A DNA stretch of 64,000 nt, taken from NCBI RefSeq assembly GCF_006442205.1, contig NZ_VFVR01000006.1:248001-312000 (forward strand), given 5' to 3'. A model generated the notes under the pieces. It was not told the DNA's origin. It saw only the letters and a list, made by a program, of their open reading frames with translations, and made no database searches. This DNA is from Mesorhizobium sp. B2-3-12 (GTDB lineage: Bacteria; Pseudomonadota; Alphaproteobacteria; Rhizobiales; Rhizobiaceae). Both the position numbers and the translations under genes were made by a program. Positions 24,964 to 34,050 of the stretch are shown one piece after another. How positions within the stretch are numbered: position 1 is the first letter of the stretch; each line of letters opens with the position of its first letter.

Positions 24964-24978
24964 ATAAGCTCTGCTTAT
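24964..24978. promoter_or_regulatory. Inverted repeat across the LysR start codon
   Basis: ATAAGC-TCT-GCTTAT is a perfect 6-bp inverted repeat with a 3-bp centre. It overlaps the first two bases of the LysR ATG and lies about 80 bp upstream of the MttB-family start. It fits a LysR-type recognition site used for self-repression and control of the divergent operon. Confidence 0.42.
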
Positions 24979-25879
24979 GCGAAGCCTGCGCCACCTCCTG
25001 CCCTCCGCCGGCAGCCTGATCGTCTTCGAGGCGGCCGGCCGGCTGTCGAGTTTCACAGCGGCCGGGCGCGAGCTCGGGATGACGCAGGCGGCCGTCTCCT
25101 ACGCGGTGCGCGGGCTTGAAGAACAGCTCGGCGCCAAGCTGTTTCAGCGCCGCCACCGGCAGGTCAGCCTGACGGAAGCCGGCGAGCGGTTCCACGCGGA
25201 TGTCTCGCTCGGCCTGTCGCATATTCGCAAATCCGCCGAGGATTTGCGCCTGCAGGCGACCGGCGGCCATGTGACGCTTGCCGCCTCGACCGCTTTCGGC
25301 TCGTTCTGGATGATGCCGCGCCTGCAGCAGTTCCGCGACGAATTGCCGGGCATCGACCTGCGCATCCAGACCGCCGACCGTGATCTCGACATCATCGCCG
25401 AGGGCATCCCGCTTGCCGTGCGCGGCGGTGAGCCGCGGGAATGGCCGGATTATTTTTCGCTGCCCTTGGCCGACGAGGAGATCTTTCCGGTCGCCAGCGC
25501 CAGCTATCTCGCAAAAGTTGGCACGCCGGGCAGCGTCGAGGAACTGGCAAGGCACCGTCTCATTCACCTCGAGGAACCCTATCGCGAAGCCGCCAGCTGG
25601 GACGAATGGTTCCGATCGGCCGGAGGTCGGCTCGACGATACGGCGCGCGGCCTGCGCATCAATGACTATGGCCTGGTGATCCAGGGCGTCATGGAAGGAC
25701 AAGGCATTGCGCTCGGCTGGCGCCATCTCGCGGAACGGCTGCTGGCGACGGGCCTGCTGGTGCCGGTGACCAGTCACGTGCTCAAAACCGGCAAGGCCTT
25801 CTATGTCGTGTGGCCGAAGAACCGGGAATTGAGCGAGAATGCCCGCAAGGTCAGGGATTGGCTGGTGGCGCAGGCGTAG
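24977..25879 (+). CDS. LysR-family regulator (GcvA-like) of the methylated-amine operon
   Basis: This 300-residue protein has an N-terminal helix-turn-helix (AAGRELGMTQAAVSYAVRGL near residues 30-50) and a C-terminal substrate-binding domain typical of GcvA-like regulators (TASTAFGSFWMMPRLQQF type). It is divergent from the MttB-family operon, so it is the likely activator or repressor responding to the amine substrate. The start codon sits in an inverted repeat. The next gene downstream is mutL, 68 bp away. Confidence 0.92.
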   Translation: MRSLRHLLPSAGSLIVFEAAGRLSSFTAAGRELGMTQAAVSYAVRGLEEQLGAKLFQRRHRQVSLTEAGERFHADVSLGLSHIRKSAEDLRLQATGGHVTLAASTAFGSFWMMPRLQQFRDELPGIDLRIQTADRDLDIIAEGIPLAVRGGEPREWPDYFSLPLADEEIFPVASASYLAKVGTPGSVEELARHRLIHLEEPYREAASWDEWFRSAGGRLDDTARGLRINDYGLVIQGVMEGQGIALGWRHLAERLLATGLLVPVTSHVLKTGKAFYVVWPKNRELSENARKVRDWLVAQA

Positions 25880-25947
25880 AGTCGTTTCATTGTTTCGGCC
25901 GCAGTTCGCCCTCGCCCGCACGATACGAATCCGCCTATACTGTCGTC

Positions 25948-27837
25948 ATGCCCATCCGCCAGCTTTCCGAAACGATGATCAACCAGATCGCCGCCGGCGA
26001 AGTCATCGAGCGTCCGGCGAGCGTGGTCAAGGAACTGGTCGAGAACGCGCTCGATGCCGGCGCAAGCAAGGTGGAGGTCGTCACATCGGGCGGCGGGCTG
26101 AACCTGATCCGCGTCACCGATGACGGTTCCGGCATTCCAGAACGGGAATTGGCGCTGGCCATCGCGCGCCATTGCACCTCCAAGCTCACCGAGGACATCA
26201 ACGACATCCGCTCGCTCGGTTTTCGTGGCGAGGCACTGCCGTCGATCGGCTCGGTGTCGCGGCTGTCGATCCGCTCGCGCACGGCTTCCGGCGACAGCGC
26301 CGCCGAGATCGGCATCGAGGGCGGTCGCGTCCTGCCCGTCAAGCCGGCGGCCGCCAATCGCGGCACCACGGTGGAGGTGCGCGACCTGTTCTTCGCCACG
26401 CCGGCACGGCTGAAATTCATGAAGGGCGAACGCGCCGAAAGCTCGGCCATCAGCGACGTGGTCAAGCGCATCGCCATCGCCTTCCCCACGGTGCGTTTCA
26501 CGCTGGCCGGATCCGACCGCACGACGCTGGAACTGCCGGCGACCGAGGGCAGCGCGGAGGGCAGCCTGCGCCGCGTCGCGCAGGTGATGGGCGCCGACTT
26601 TCCCGACAATTCCATTGCCATCGATGCCATGCGCGAAGGCGTGCATCTGACCGGCCATGTGTCGATCCCGTCCTTCACCCGCGCCAACGCACTGCAGCAA
26701 TATGCCTATGTCAACGGCCGCCCGGTGCGCGACAAGCTGATCGCCGGGGCTATTCGCGGCGCCTTTGCCGATGTCCTGCCGCGCGACCGCCACGCGGTGA
26801 CGGTGCTGTTCCTGATGCTCGACCCGGCGATCGTCGACGTCAACGTCCATCCGGCCAAGGCCGATGTCCGCTTCCGCGATCCGGGCCTCGTGCGCGGGCT
26901 GATCGTCGGCGCGATCCGGCAGGCATTGGCAGAGGCCGGCATCCGCTCCGCCACCACGGGAGCGGCCGGCATGATGGCTGCGTTCCGCCCAGGCGCGGCC
27001 TCCTATGGTCATGGCGGCCCGACAAATGGCCATCGCAGCTACGACGCGGCTTTCCGTGCGTCCGGCCCGACGGGCTTCGACCCTTCGCGCTCGTCGCAGC
27101 GGCCGCTCGACATGCAATTCGACGGTGCCGGCTTTGAACGCGGCAACGCAGGAACCGGCGGCTTCGGCGAAAGCGACCAGGCGGCGTTCGATGCCGGCCC
27201 GCTTGCCAGCGCCGATGCGCGTGCGGGGCAGAATGAGGCAACCGAGACGCTGCTTGGCGCGGTGCTGGGGGCCGCGCGCGCGCAGGTGCACGAGAACTAC
27301 ATCGTCGCCCAGACCCGGGATTCGCTCGTCATCGTCGACCAGCACGCGGCGCATGAGCGGCTGGTCTATGAAGCGCTGAAGAACGCCCTGCATTCGCGGC
27401 CGGTGCCCTCGCAAATGCTGCTTCTGCCCGAGATCATCGACCTGCCGGAAGAGGACGCCGAACGGCTCGCCATGCATTCCGAAACGCTCGCACGCTTCGG
27501 CCTCGGCATCGAGCGTTTCGGCCCGGGCGCGGTTGCCGTGCGCGAGACGCCGTCGATGCTGGGCGAGACCAATGTCGGTCAACTTGTGCGCGACCTCGCC
27601 GACGAGATCGCCGACAACGACACGGTCGAAACGCTGAAGGAGCGGCTGGACAAGATCGCGGGGACCATGGCCTGCCATGGTTCGGTCCGGTCAGGCCGGC
27701 TGCTCAAGGCCGAGGAGATGAACGCGCTGCTGCGCCAGATGGAAGCGACGCCGGGCTCCGGCACCTGCAACCACGGCCGCCCAACCTATATCGAGCTCAA
27801 GCTGGCGGACATCGAGCGGCTGTTCGGGCGGCGGTGA
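25948..27837 (+). CDS. mutL: DNA mismatch repair protein MutL
   Basis: This 629-residue protein has an N-terminal GHKL ATPase (ENALDAGA, DDGSGI, SLGFRGEALPS), a variable linker of about 100 residues and a C-terminal dimerisation domain. The C-terminal domain contains DQHAAHERLVYE (near residue 464), which matches the endonuclease pattern DQHAx2Ex4E, together with CNHGRP near the end. It should therefore nick DNA itself, as expected in a lineage without MutH. The ATG at 25948 gives the standard start MPIRQLSETMINQIAAGEVI. An earlier ATG at 25810 lies inside the LysR gene. Confidence 0.96.
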   Translation: MPIRQLSETMINQIAAGEVIERPASVVKELVENALDAGASKVEVVTSGGGLNLIRVTDDGSGIPERELALAIARHCTSKLTEDINDIRSLGFRGEALPSIGSVSRLSIRSRTASGDSAAEIGIEGGRVLPVKPAAANRGTTVEVRDLFFATPARLKFMKGERAESSAISDVVKRIAIAFPTVRFTLAGSDRTTLELPATEGSAEGSLRRVAQVMGADFPDNSIAIDAMREGVHLTGHVSIPSFTRANALQQYAYVNGRPVRDKLIAGAIRGAFADVLPRDRHAVTVLFLMLDPAIVDVNVHPAKADVRFRDPGLVRGLIVGAIRQALAEAGIRSATTGAAGMMAAFRPGAASYGHGGPTNGHRSYDAAFRASGPTGFDPSRSSQRPLDMQFDGAGFERGNAGTGGFGESDQAAFDAGPLASADARAGQNEATETLLGAVLGAARAQVHENYIVAQTRDSLVIVDQHAAHERLVYEALKNALHSRPVPSQMLLLPEIIDLPEEDAERLAMHSETLARFGLGIERFGPGAVAVRETPSMLGETNVGQLVRDLADEIADNDTVETLKERLDKIAGTMACHGSVRSGRLLKAEEMNALLRQMEATPGSGTCNHGRPTYIELKLADIERLFGRR

Positions 27838-27863
27838 ATACAAAGTCCAGTCACGCAATAAGC

Positions 27864-28628
27864 TCAATTAACCAACAGGCGATAGTCCTTGAACCTGTGA
27901 GAGAAAACGTAATCTCTGGAATAGCCAGCGCCACCGCCTCGAAAATTCACCGAGACAACGTCCTTGCCCCCCTCGACCCATTTCTGGACGTTCATGTAGA
28001 TGGGCGTCATCAGCATGCCGGCACTGCATGCGTCGTCATCCTTGAAGGCGATTTCCTGAACGACCTTCCCGCCGCGCTTTTTGATGACCTGCAGCTTCGC
28101 CATGCAAAGGCCGAGGCTGGTGTTGGTGTAAACGCCGGCGAATCTCTCACGCGCGGTCTGAGCCCAGAACGGAATTTCGACGATTCCTTCGATCTTGCCC
28201 TCGCCCGTATCGTCGAGGCTCGCGACTTTTCGAAGGTTGACGGGATAGGTGTCCGCCTCCTTGCTCCAGCTTCCGGTCGCGCCGTCTTTGCCGACATCTA
28301 GGGAGAACGGGCACCCGGTGGTGTCGACCGGTGTCTTCGACCCCATCACCAGCACGCGTTCAAACTCCTTGTCGTCCGCGATCTCACAAAGCGTCACTCT
28401 GGCACCGTCGGCCTTGCCGTAGATCGCGATGGGGCTTTGCTTGGCATCGTAGAAGTAGCTTCCCTCGACGGTAATGCCACTGCCGAAGCTGTCGTACCTC
28501 TGCAGGGAGAGATGGACCGGATTTTTTCCGATGGAGCCTTCGTAGTTCTCCACCTGATACCAGCCCGCGACTGCTTTCCCGCTCAGCATCAGCAAGCAGA
28601 AAACCACGGCTACAAAGCCTCTTCCCAT
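27864..28628 (-). CDS. Secreted hypothetical protein, lower GC than neighbours
   Basis: This 254-residue protein has a signal peptide (MGRGFVAVVFCLLMLSGKAVA) and no recognised domain. It contains four cysteines that could form two disulfides (in VTLCEIAD, TGCPFSL, LGLCMAK and DDACSAG), which fits a periplasmic or surface protein. By eye its base composition is less GC-rich than the genes around it. It is convergent with mutL with a 26-bp gap. I cannot assign a function. Confidence 0.75.
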   Translation of the reverse strand: MGRGFVAVVFCLLMLSGKAVAGWYQVENYEGSIGKNPVHLSLQRYDSFGSGITVEGSYFYDAKQSPIAIYGKADGARVTLCEIADDKEFERVLVMGSKTPVDTTGCPFSLDVGKDGATGSWSKEADTYPVNLRKVASLDDTGEGKIEGIVEIPFWAQTARERFAGVYTNTSLGLCMAKLQVIKKRGGKVVQEIAFKDDDACSAGMLMTPIYMNVQKWVEGGKDVVSVNFRGGGAGYSRDYVFSHRFKDYRLLVN

Positions 28629-28736
28629 CGCGTTCCCCCATCAAGGCCGGCAAGATAGCCTGGCTGATGCCTGCATCACAGGCCCAAGGAACGCCACTTA
28701 TCATTCTGAGTCGACAAACGACCCCAACTCTATGAT

Positions 28737-29630
28737 TTATCGCTTCAAATTCACCACGATGACGCCGCCCAGCGCCAGCGCGCCGCCGAGGATTCCGAGC
28801 AGAGTCGGCACTTCGCCCAGCCAGAAGAAGCCGATCAGCGCCGACATCGGCGAGACCAGGTACAAGAAGTTCGATGCACGCGCCGCCGGGAGGCGCGACA
28901 GGGCAGTCGCCCATGCCGCATAAGCGATCAGGCTCGGCACGATGCCGAGATAGATGACGGCGCCGAGGCCGGCGGTGTCGGCGACAGCCGCTTGCTGCAG
29001 AGCGGCGGGCAGGAAAGGCGCCAGGCAGAGCGCGCCGAGCACCATGTTGGACGCCGCGATGGTCAGCGGATGGTGGCGGGCAAACAGCGGCTTCTGGACG
29101 ATGGTGTTGACGGCGGAGCACAGCGCCGACCCCAGCACCAGCAGCGCGCCAGCGTTGAAATGCAGGCCATTGCCGTCGGCGACCGCAATGATGCCGATAC
29201 CGGCGAAGGAAATGGCGGTGCCGATCCAGGCCAGACCGGAGAACCGCTCGCCAAGCACCGCCATCGCCATGATGGCGGTGAAGATCGGGCTGACATTGAT
29301 GATGAAGCCGGCGGCTCCGGCCGAAACCGTCAGCTCACCGAAATTGAGCATGGCCGTGTAGAGCGCCACGAAGATGGCGCCGCCGAAGGCGAGGCGCCAC
29401 AAATCGCCGATCCTGGGCAGCGCCGGGCGCTTGACGGCAAGGTAGATCGCCGCGGGCACGGCGGCGATGGCAAAGCGCAGGGCGCCAAGTTCCAGCGGCT
29501 GGAAGGCGGCGAGCCCGGCCCGGATCGCCGGGAAGGCCGAGGCCCAGCCGATCACCGTCAGCGCCACCGCGATGGCGGCCGTGGTATCCATCCGCTGTGT
29601 CGGATTCGACGTGGTGGTCATCGCGCTCAT
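28737..29630 (-). CDS. DMT-superfamily (EamA) transporter
   Basis: This 297-residue protein with ten predicted membrane helices arranged as two EamA repeats is typical of drug/metabolite exporters or importers (motifs IGWASAFPAIRAGL and LGIVPSLIAYAAWATAL). The ATG at 29630 follows GAGGGCAG. An in-frame TTG at 29693 has no ribosome site. It is divergent from a LysR regulator, which probably controls it. The substrate, perhaps an amino acid or other small metabolite, is not shown by sequence. Confidence 0.9.
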   Translation of the reverse strand: MSAMTTTSNPTQRMDTTAAIAVALTVIGWASAFPAIRAGLAAFQPLELGALRFAIAAVPAAIYLAVKRPALPRIGDLWRLAFGGAIFVALYTAMLNFGELTVSAGAAGFIINVSPIFTAIMAMAVLGERFSGLAWIGTAISFAGIGIIAVADGNGLHFNAGALLVLGSALCSAVNTIVQKPLFARHHPLTIAASNMVLGALCLAPFLPAALQQAAVADTAGLGAVIYLGIVPSLIAYAAWATALSRLPAARASNFLYLVSPMSALIGFFWLGEVPTLLGILGGALALGGVIVVNLKR

Positions 29631-29721
29631 CTCGCTGCCCTCGGATTCTTCAGGTTCGAGAAGCAGAAAACGCCTTTCCCGATCAATTGACAAACGACCA
29701 AATCGAGGGTCACCTGTGAGT

Positions 29722-30648
29722 ATGGATCACAGCTTAAACAGTCTGCTGCCGCTGGAAACGTTGCGCGCCTTCGACGCTGCGGCGCGCACGGGAAGCTTTT
29801 CGGCCGCCGCGGAAAAACTCAACCTCACCCATGGCGCCGTCAGCCGGCAGATCGCCAAGCTCGAGGACTGGCTTGGCCTGAAGGTTTTCGAGCGCGGCGC
29901 GCGCGGCGTGACGCTGACCAACGAAGGCAATCGCCTGCATCTCAGGACCACCGAAGCCTTCGCCCTGATCTCGGTCAATTCGGACCGGTGGGTGGAACCG
30001 CGCGGCACCGCCGTGGTGCGCCTGGCCTCAATTCCATCGGTGAGCGGCCTGTGGCTGATGCCACGCATGGCAGCGCTGGAGAATGATCCTACCCGCCTGC
30101 GCATCGTGCTCGACGTCGACAATCGCCAGGCCGATCTCGCCGACGAAGGCATCGATCTGTCCGTCCGCTGCGGCCGCGGCCGCATCCCGGGCCGCGTCTC
30201 GGTGCAGCTGTTCGAGGAACATCTCTTCCCCATCGCCTCGCCGGGCCTGGCACGAGAGATCGGCGGTGGCGACCCGGCAAGGCTGCTCAAATTCCCGCTG
30301 ATCAACGATTCCGACGCTTCGGGGTGGCGCGCCTGGTTCGCCGCGCAGGACATGGACTACCGGCCGCGTCCGCAAGATCGCCGCTTCGAGGACTATAATC
30401 TGGTGCTCGATGCCGCCGCGCACGGCCTCGGCATCGCGCTGGCGCGACCGCCGCTCACCGAACACCAGATACAGTCGGGGCGCCTCGTCGCCGTCGACGC
30501 TCGCACGGCGCTCAATCCGGTTTCCTATTGGCTGGATCGTCCGGTCGGCCGGCCGCGCGCGGCCGCCGCCGATCTCGCCAGGCGCATTGCCGAACAGGCC
30601 GGGCTTGCGTCGGCCAGGCTGGACGCTTTCCTGCAGGATGATGATTAG
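29722..30648 (+). CDS. LysR-family regulator divergent from the DMT transporter
   Basis: This 308-residue GcvA-type LysR protein has an N-terminal helix-turn-helix (FSAAAEKLNLTHGAVSRQIA) and an effector domain of about 200 residues. It starts MDHSLNSLLPLETLRAFDAA, and the ATG at 29722 begins at the family start. It shares a 91-bp divergent region with the transporter gene. The effector is unknown. Confidence 0.92.
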   Translation: MDHSLNSLLPLETLRAFDAAARTGSFSAAAEKLNLTHGAVSRQIAKLEDWLGLKVFERGARGVTLTNEGNRLHLRTTEAFALISVNSDRWVEPRGTAVVRLASIPSVSGLWLMPRMAALENDPTRLRIVLDVDNRQADLADEGIDLSVRCGRGRIPGRVSVQLFEEHLFPIASPGLAREIGGGDPARLLKFPLINDSDASGWRAWFAAQDMDYRPRPQDRRFEDYNLVLDAAAHGLGIALARPPLTEHQIQSGRLVAVDARTALNPVSYWLDRPVGRPRAAAADLARRIAEQAGLASARLDAFLQDDD

Positions 30649-30704
30649 TTTTGAAGGGGTCGGCAATCGCCGGCCCGCTTTCAGGACATATGCACTCCAG
30701 TGCG

Positions 30705-30744
30705 ATTCCCCGAGGGAAATGCGTGGCGGTTCCCTGTCGGGAAT
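30705..30744. terminator. Hairpin between convergent genes
   Basis: ATTCCC (30705-30710) pairs with GGGAAT (30739-30744), and AGGGAA (30713-30718) with TTCCCT (30730-30735), giving a 12-bp stem with a small internal loop. It lies between the LysR stop and the stop of the convergent gene. It may act as a two-way terminator, but no T run follows. Confidence 0.3.
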
Positions 30745-30759
30745 TGCGTGAAACCCTGC

Positions 30760-31362
30760 TTAACGGAACAGCAAAAGCACGATCGTGGTGGTCACGGCCG
30801 AGACGATGGCGGTCACGATCGATATCGTCCACAGCGACGGCGGAGCTGGCTCGGATCGTGGGGCATGGCCCGCCGGGCGGCTGGAGGCGCCGCGCGGTCG
30901 CGGCGCGTTGGCATTGGCCGCGACCAGCACCGCCGCGGAAGCGACGGCCGGCGAGAATGTGGACAGGGCCGGCCCCGCTCCCAGCTTGGGCGTGCTGTCG
31001 GTGGCCGTCGTCGGCGGCGGGACGAAGCCGCGCGAAGCCTGATCCGCGTCCGTCCCTGCCCCACCCCTCGACGCTCGTCCCGGTGCATTGTGGGTGGCGG
31101 CGTCAGGTTCCATGACGGCCCGGTAAGCGTCCTCGATCTCCGAGGACGACAGGCGTTGCGCGGTTTGAGCGGCCGGGCGCGGCAGCGAGCCTTGCAGCGC
31201 CTGGGTGGCGAACTGCGCCGATTGCACCATCGCCGGCGCTGGCGGCTGGACGAGCGCCTTGACCAGTGCGGTGGTCGCCGGATCGGCCTTGGGCGAAGGC
31301 ACCGGCTGGGGCGTGAGCGCTTCTCTCAGCAAAGGCGGCATGCTTGCATTGGCGATGTCCAT
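30760..31362 (-). CDS. Hypothetical protein with C-terminal membrane anchor
   Basis: A 200-residue frame. It is rich in Ala, Pro, Ser and Thr with little predicted structure, plus one hydrophobic segment at the very C-terminus (LWTISIVTAIVSAVTTTIVL) followed by LLFR, as in tail-anchored proteins. The ATG at 31362 has AGGAAG upstream; a start at 31389 is possible. Its divergent neighbour is a DUF2093 gene. Low complexity means the gene call rests mainly on the open frame, ribosome site and membrane tail. Confidence 0.6.
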   Translation of the reverse strand: MDIANASMPPLLREALTPQPVPSPKADPATTALVKALVQPPAPAMVQSAQFATQALQGSLPRPAAQTAQRLSSSEIEDAYRAVMEPDAATHNAPGRASRGGAGTDADQASRGFVPPPTTATDSTPKLGAGPALSTFSPAVASAAVLVAANANAPRPRGASSRPAGHAPRSEPAPPSLWTISIVTAIVSAVTTTIVLLLFR

Positions 31363-31476
31363 GGCGCTTCCTGACAACCATTGTGCCATAGGGCAATATT
31401 ACATGAGCATTGCGCCAAGCTTGACCTTGCCCACGATTTATGGCGATTGAATCCCGATGAACTCAAGTGCCATTGC

Positions 31477-31710
31477 ATGATGAACCGTTTCGAAGGCCCC
31501 GGCGGCAAGGAAGCCCGCATCCGCTATCTCGATGGCGATTTCCAGGTCACCAGCCCCGGCGCGTTCGTACGCTGCGCCGTGACCGGCGAGAGCATTCCAC
31601 TGGATGAGCTGAAATACTGGAGCGTCGCCAGGCAGGAGCCCTACGTGAGCGCCACGGCTTCGCTGCGCCGTGAAATCGAGGTGCATCCGGAGTTGCGCAA
31701 GCGGGGTTAG
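31477..31710 (+). CDS. DUF2093 family protein
   Basis: This small protein of 77 residues matches the alphaproteobacterial DUF2093 family: MMNRFEGPGGKEARIRYLDG, then VRCAVTGESIPLDELKYWSV with a zinc-ribbon-like Cys. It overlaps the stop of lpxK by 4 bp in a convergent arrangement. Function is unknown in the family. Confidence 0.85.
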   Translation: MMNRFEGPGGKEARIRYLDGDFQVTSPGAFVRCAVTGESIPLDELKYWSVARQEPYVSATASLRREIEVHPELRKRG

Positions 31711-32732
31711 CCTCTCAACTTGCGCTGCCGCCAGGCGTCGAGCGTCTCCTCGATGATGCGTTCGGGCACGTGGTCGAGTTCGAACACAGTGTCGATTTCC
31801 AGCACGTCGAGACCGTCGAGGAAGTCTTTTGAGGCACCGTGACGTAGCCGGGCGGCGTCCTTGGCGGTGGTGATCAGCCCGAGCCCTTCGTCGCTCGCCG
31901 TCGCGGCCAGTTCGGCAAGCTCGTCCTCGGCGTAGAAGTGATGGTCCGGAAAGGGCTTGGATAGGACCACCTCGCCGCCGGCGCCACGCAGGGTGTCGAA
32001 GAATTTTTCGGGATGACCGATACCGGCAAAGGCCAGAAACCGCTTTCCGGCAAGCCCGGCCTTGCCGCTCGGTTCCGTGTGGGCCTCGAAGATCGGCCGG
32101 CCGGCACGCGCCGCCTGGCGGACCACGGCGTCGGCGGCCGTGCCCTCGCCCATCTTCAGCAGCCCGCTGGTGAAGACCAGCTGGTCGACGATTTTGGCCC
32201 TGAGCGGACCGCCCGGGATGACGCGGCCATTGCCGATGCCGTAGCGGGCATCGACCACGACCAGCGCGTAATCGATGTGGATGCGCGCGCTCTGGAAGCC
32301 GTCGTCCATGATCAGGAAATCGCAACCGTGTTTTTCCAGCAAGAGCCGGGCGCCGGCGGCACGATTGGGCGTCACCGCCACCGGAGCATGTTCGGCCAGC
32401 AGCAGCGGTTCGTCGCCGACATGCCTGGCGCTGTCGTGGTCGATGTCGACGACATGCGGCTCGGCGAAGGAACCGCCATGGCCGCGCGACAGGAAACCGG
32501 GCTTCAGCCGCATGCGCTTGGCCTGCTGGGCGAGTGCGATCGCAACCGGCGTCTTGCCGGTGCCGCCAACGGTGAAATTGCCGACGCACAGAACCGGCGC
32601 TTCGATCTTCTCGCGCCTGGCCCGGCGCATGCTGCGGCCGGCGGCAAGCGCATAGATAGCCGACAGCGGCGACAGCGCCAGGACCTTCCAGTCCGGCTCT
32701 TCCCACCAGAATGGCGGTGCTTCGGAGGCCAT
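31707..32732 (-). CDS. lpxK: Tetraacyldisaccharide 4'-kinase
   Basis: This 341-residue inner-membrane-associated kinase adds the 4'-phosphate to the lipid A precursor. The Walker A motif GGTGKTP is at residues 56-62, LpxK features VPNRAA-like TPNRAAGA and DDGFQ follow, and an N-terminal membrane helix is present. It begins 1 bp after the waaA stop and is the last gene of the LPS operon. Length is normal. Confidence 0.95.
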   Translation of the reverse strand: MASEAPPFWWEEPDWKVLALSPLSAIYALAAGRSMRRARREKIEAPVLCVGNFTVGGTGKTPVAIALAQQAKRMRLKPGFLSRGHGGSFAEPHVVDIDHDSARHVGDEPLLLAEHAPVAVTPNRAAGARLLLEKHGCDFLIMDDGFQSARIHIDYALVVVDARYGIGNGRVIPGGPLRAKIVDQLVFTSGLLKMGEGTAADAVVRQAARAGRPIFEAHTEPSGKAGLAGKRFLAFAGIGHPEKFFDTLRGAGGEVVLSKPFPDHHFYAEDELAELAATASDEGLGLITTAKDAARLRHGASKDFLDGLDVLEIDTVFELDHVPERIIEETLDAWRQRKLRG

Positions 32733-32733
32733 T

Positions 32734-34050
32734 TTAGCGCCCGTTGGCGCCCTTCAGGCGCGCCTTGACCACCAGCGGCTGGATATAGGGTTCGAGCGAT
32801 TTGAGCGTGCGTGCGAGCGCGCCGCGCATCTCATCGACGGTGGCGATTCCCGCCGCCATCATCTCGTGGCGCGCCACTTCGTTGGTCAGGAGGAAATTGA
32901 CGGCGCCAGCCAGCATGTCGCGGTCGCGCACCAGCTTGGCCCCGCCGCTGTCGAGCAGGCGCTGATAGGCCTCGCGAAAATTCTGCACGTTGCGCCCGGC
33001 AAGAACCGCGGTGTCGAGCATGGCCGGCTCGAGCGGGTTCTGCCCGCCCTCGGAGGTCAGCGAGCGGCCGACGAAAGCGATTTCGGTCAACCTGAGGTAT
33101 AAGCCCATCTCGCCGATCGTGTCGCCGAGCAGGATATCGGTGTCAGGCCCGATGCGGTCGCCCTTGCTGCGCCGCGCGACCTTCAGGCCCATGCCGGAAA
33201 TCTGCGCGGCAAGGGCTTCGGCCCGATCGGGATGGCGCGGAACGACGATCGTCAGCAGGCCGTGGTGGCGCTTGTGCAGCGTCGCGTGGACTTCCGCGGC
33301 GACCACTTCCTCGCCGTCATGGGTCGAGATCGCCGCCCAGGTCGGGCGATCTCCGATCTGCCGCTGCAAAGTGCCGAGAGCGCGGTCGTCGACCGGCGGC
33401 GGGTTGGTGTCGACCTTGAGATTGCCCGACACCGTGACCGGCCGGGCGCCGAGCGCGCGAAAACGCTCGCCGTCGACATCGGACTGGGCAACGACATGAG
33501 CAAGGTTTTCGAACAGCGCCTCGGCGATGTTGGCCCGCTTCTTCCACGATGTGAAGGAGCGGTCGGACAGCCTGCCATTGACCAGCACCTGCGGCACGTG
33601 GCGGGCACCGAGTTCGAGGATGGTCATCGGCCAGATCTCGGATTCGGCGATGATCGCCAGATCGGGTTTCCAGTGATCGAGGAAGCGGCTGACCGCGGGC
33701 TTCAGATCGAGCGGCACATATTGGTGGATGATGCGGTCGCCGAGCCGCTCGTCGACGACCTGGGCCGAGGTCACCGTTCCTGTCGTCAGCACGATGTTGA
33801 CGCCGTAGTCGAGGATGCTTTCGACCAGCGGCACGACGGCCAAGGTCTCGCCGACGCTCGCGGCATGGATCCAGATGACCGGCCCCTCGGGGCGCGGCCG
33901 GCCAGCGACGCCGTAGCGCTCGCGCCGGCGATTGCGGTCTTCCTTGCCGCGCGAGGTGCGCCAGGCAACATAGGGGCCGACCAGCGGATAGGCGGCCGCG
34001 CCGGCAAAACGATATGCCGACAGCATGGTGCGGGCCCAGCGACCGCTCAT
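32734..34050 (-). CDS. waaA: 3-deoxy-D-manno-octulosonic acid (Kdo) transferase
   Basis: This 438-residue GT-B glycosyltransferase attaches Kdo to lipid IVA at the inner membrane. An N-terminal membrane helix precedes the catalytic segment VIWIHAASVGETLAV, whose Glu68 is the expected general base. The C-terminal half carries the CMP-Kdo binding region with GGQNPLEPA. It overlaps the upstream acyltransferase gene by 4 bp and is followed directly by lpxK, so lipid A and Kdo steps are made together. Confidence 0.95.
   Translation of the reverse strand: MSGRWARTMLSAYRFAGAAAYPLVGPYVAWRTSRGKEDRNRRRERYGVAGRPRPEGPVIWIHAASVGETLAVVPLVESILDYGVNIVLTTGTVTSAQVVDERLGDRIIHQYVPLDLKPAVSRFLDHWKPDLAIIAESEIWPMTILELGARHVPQVLVNGRLSDRSFTSWKKRANIAEALFENLAHVVAQSDVDGERFRALGARPVTVSGNLKVDTNPPPVDDRALGTLQRQIGDRPTWAAISTHDGEEVVAAEVHATLHKRHHGLLTIVVPRHPDRAEALAAQISGMGLKVARRSKGDRIGPDTDILLGDTIGEMGLYLRLTEIAFVGRSLTSEGGQNPLEPAMLDTAVLAGRNVQNFREAYQRLLDSGGAKLVRDRDMLAGAVNFLLTNEVARHEMMAAGIATVDEMRGALARTLKSLEPYIQPLVVKARLKGANGR

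Noticed and set aside
25801..27678. Long minus-strand frame over mutL
   Set aside because: Shadow of mutL; no recognisable domain and poor amino-acid composition.
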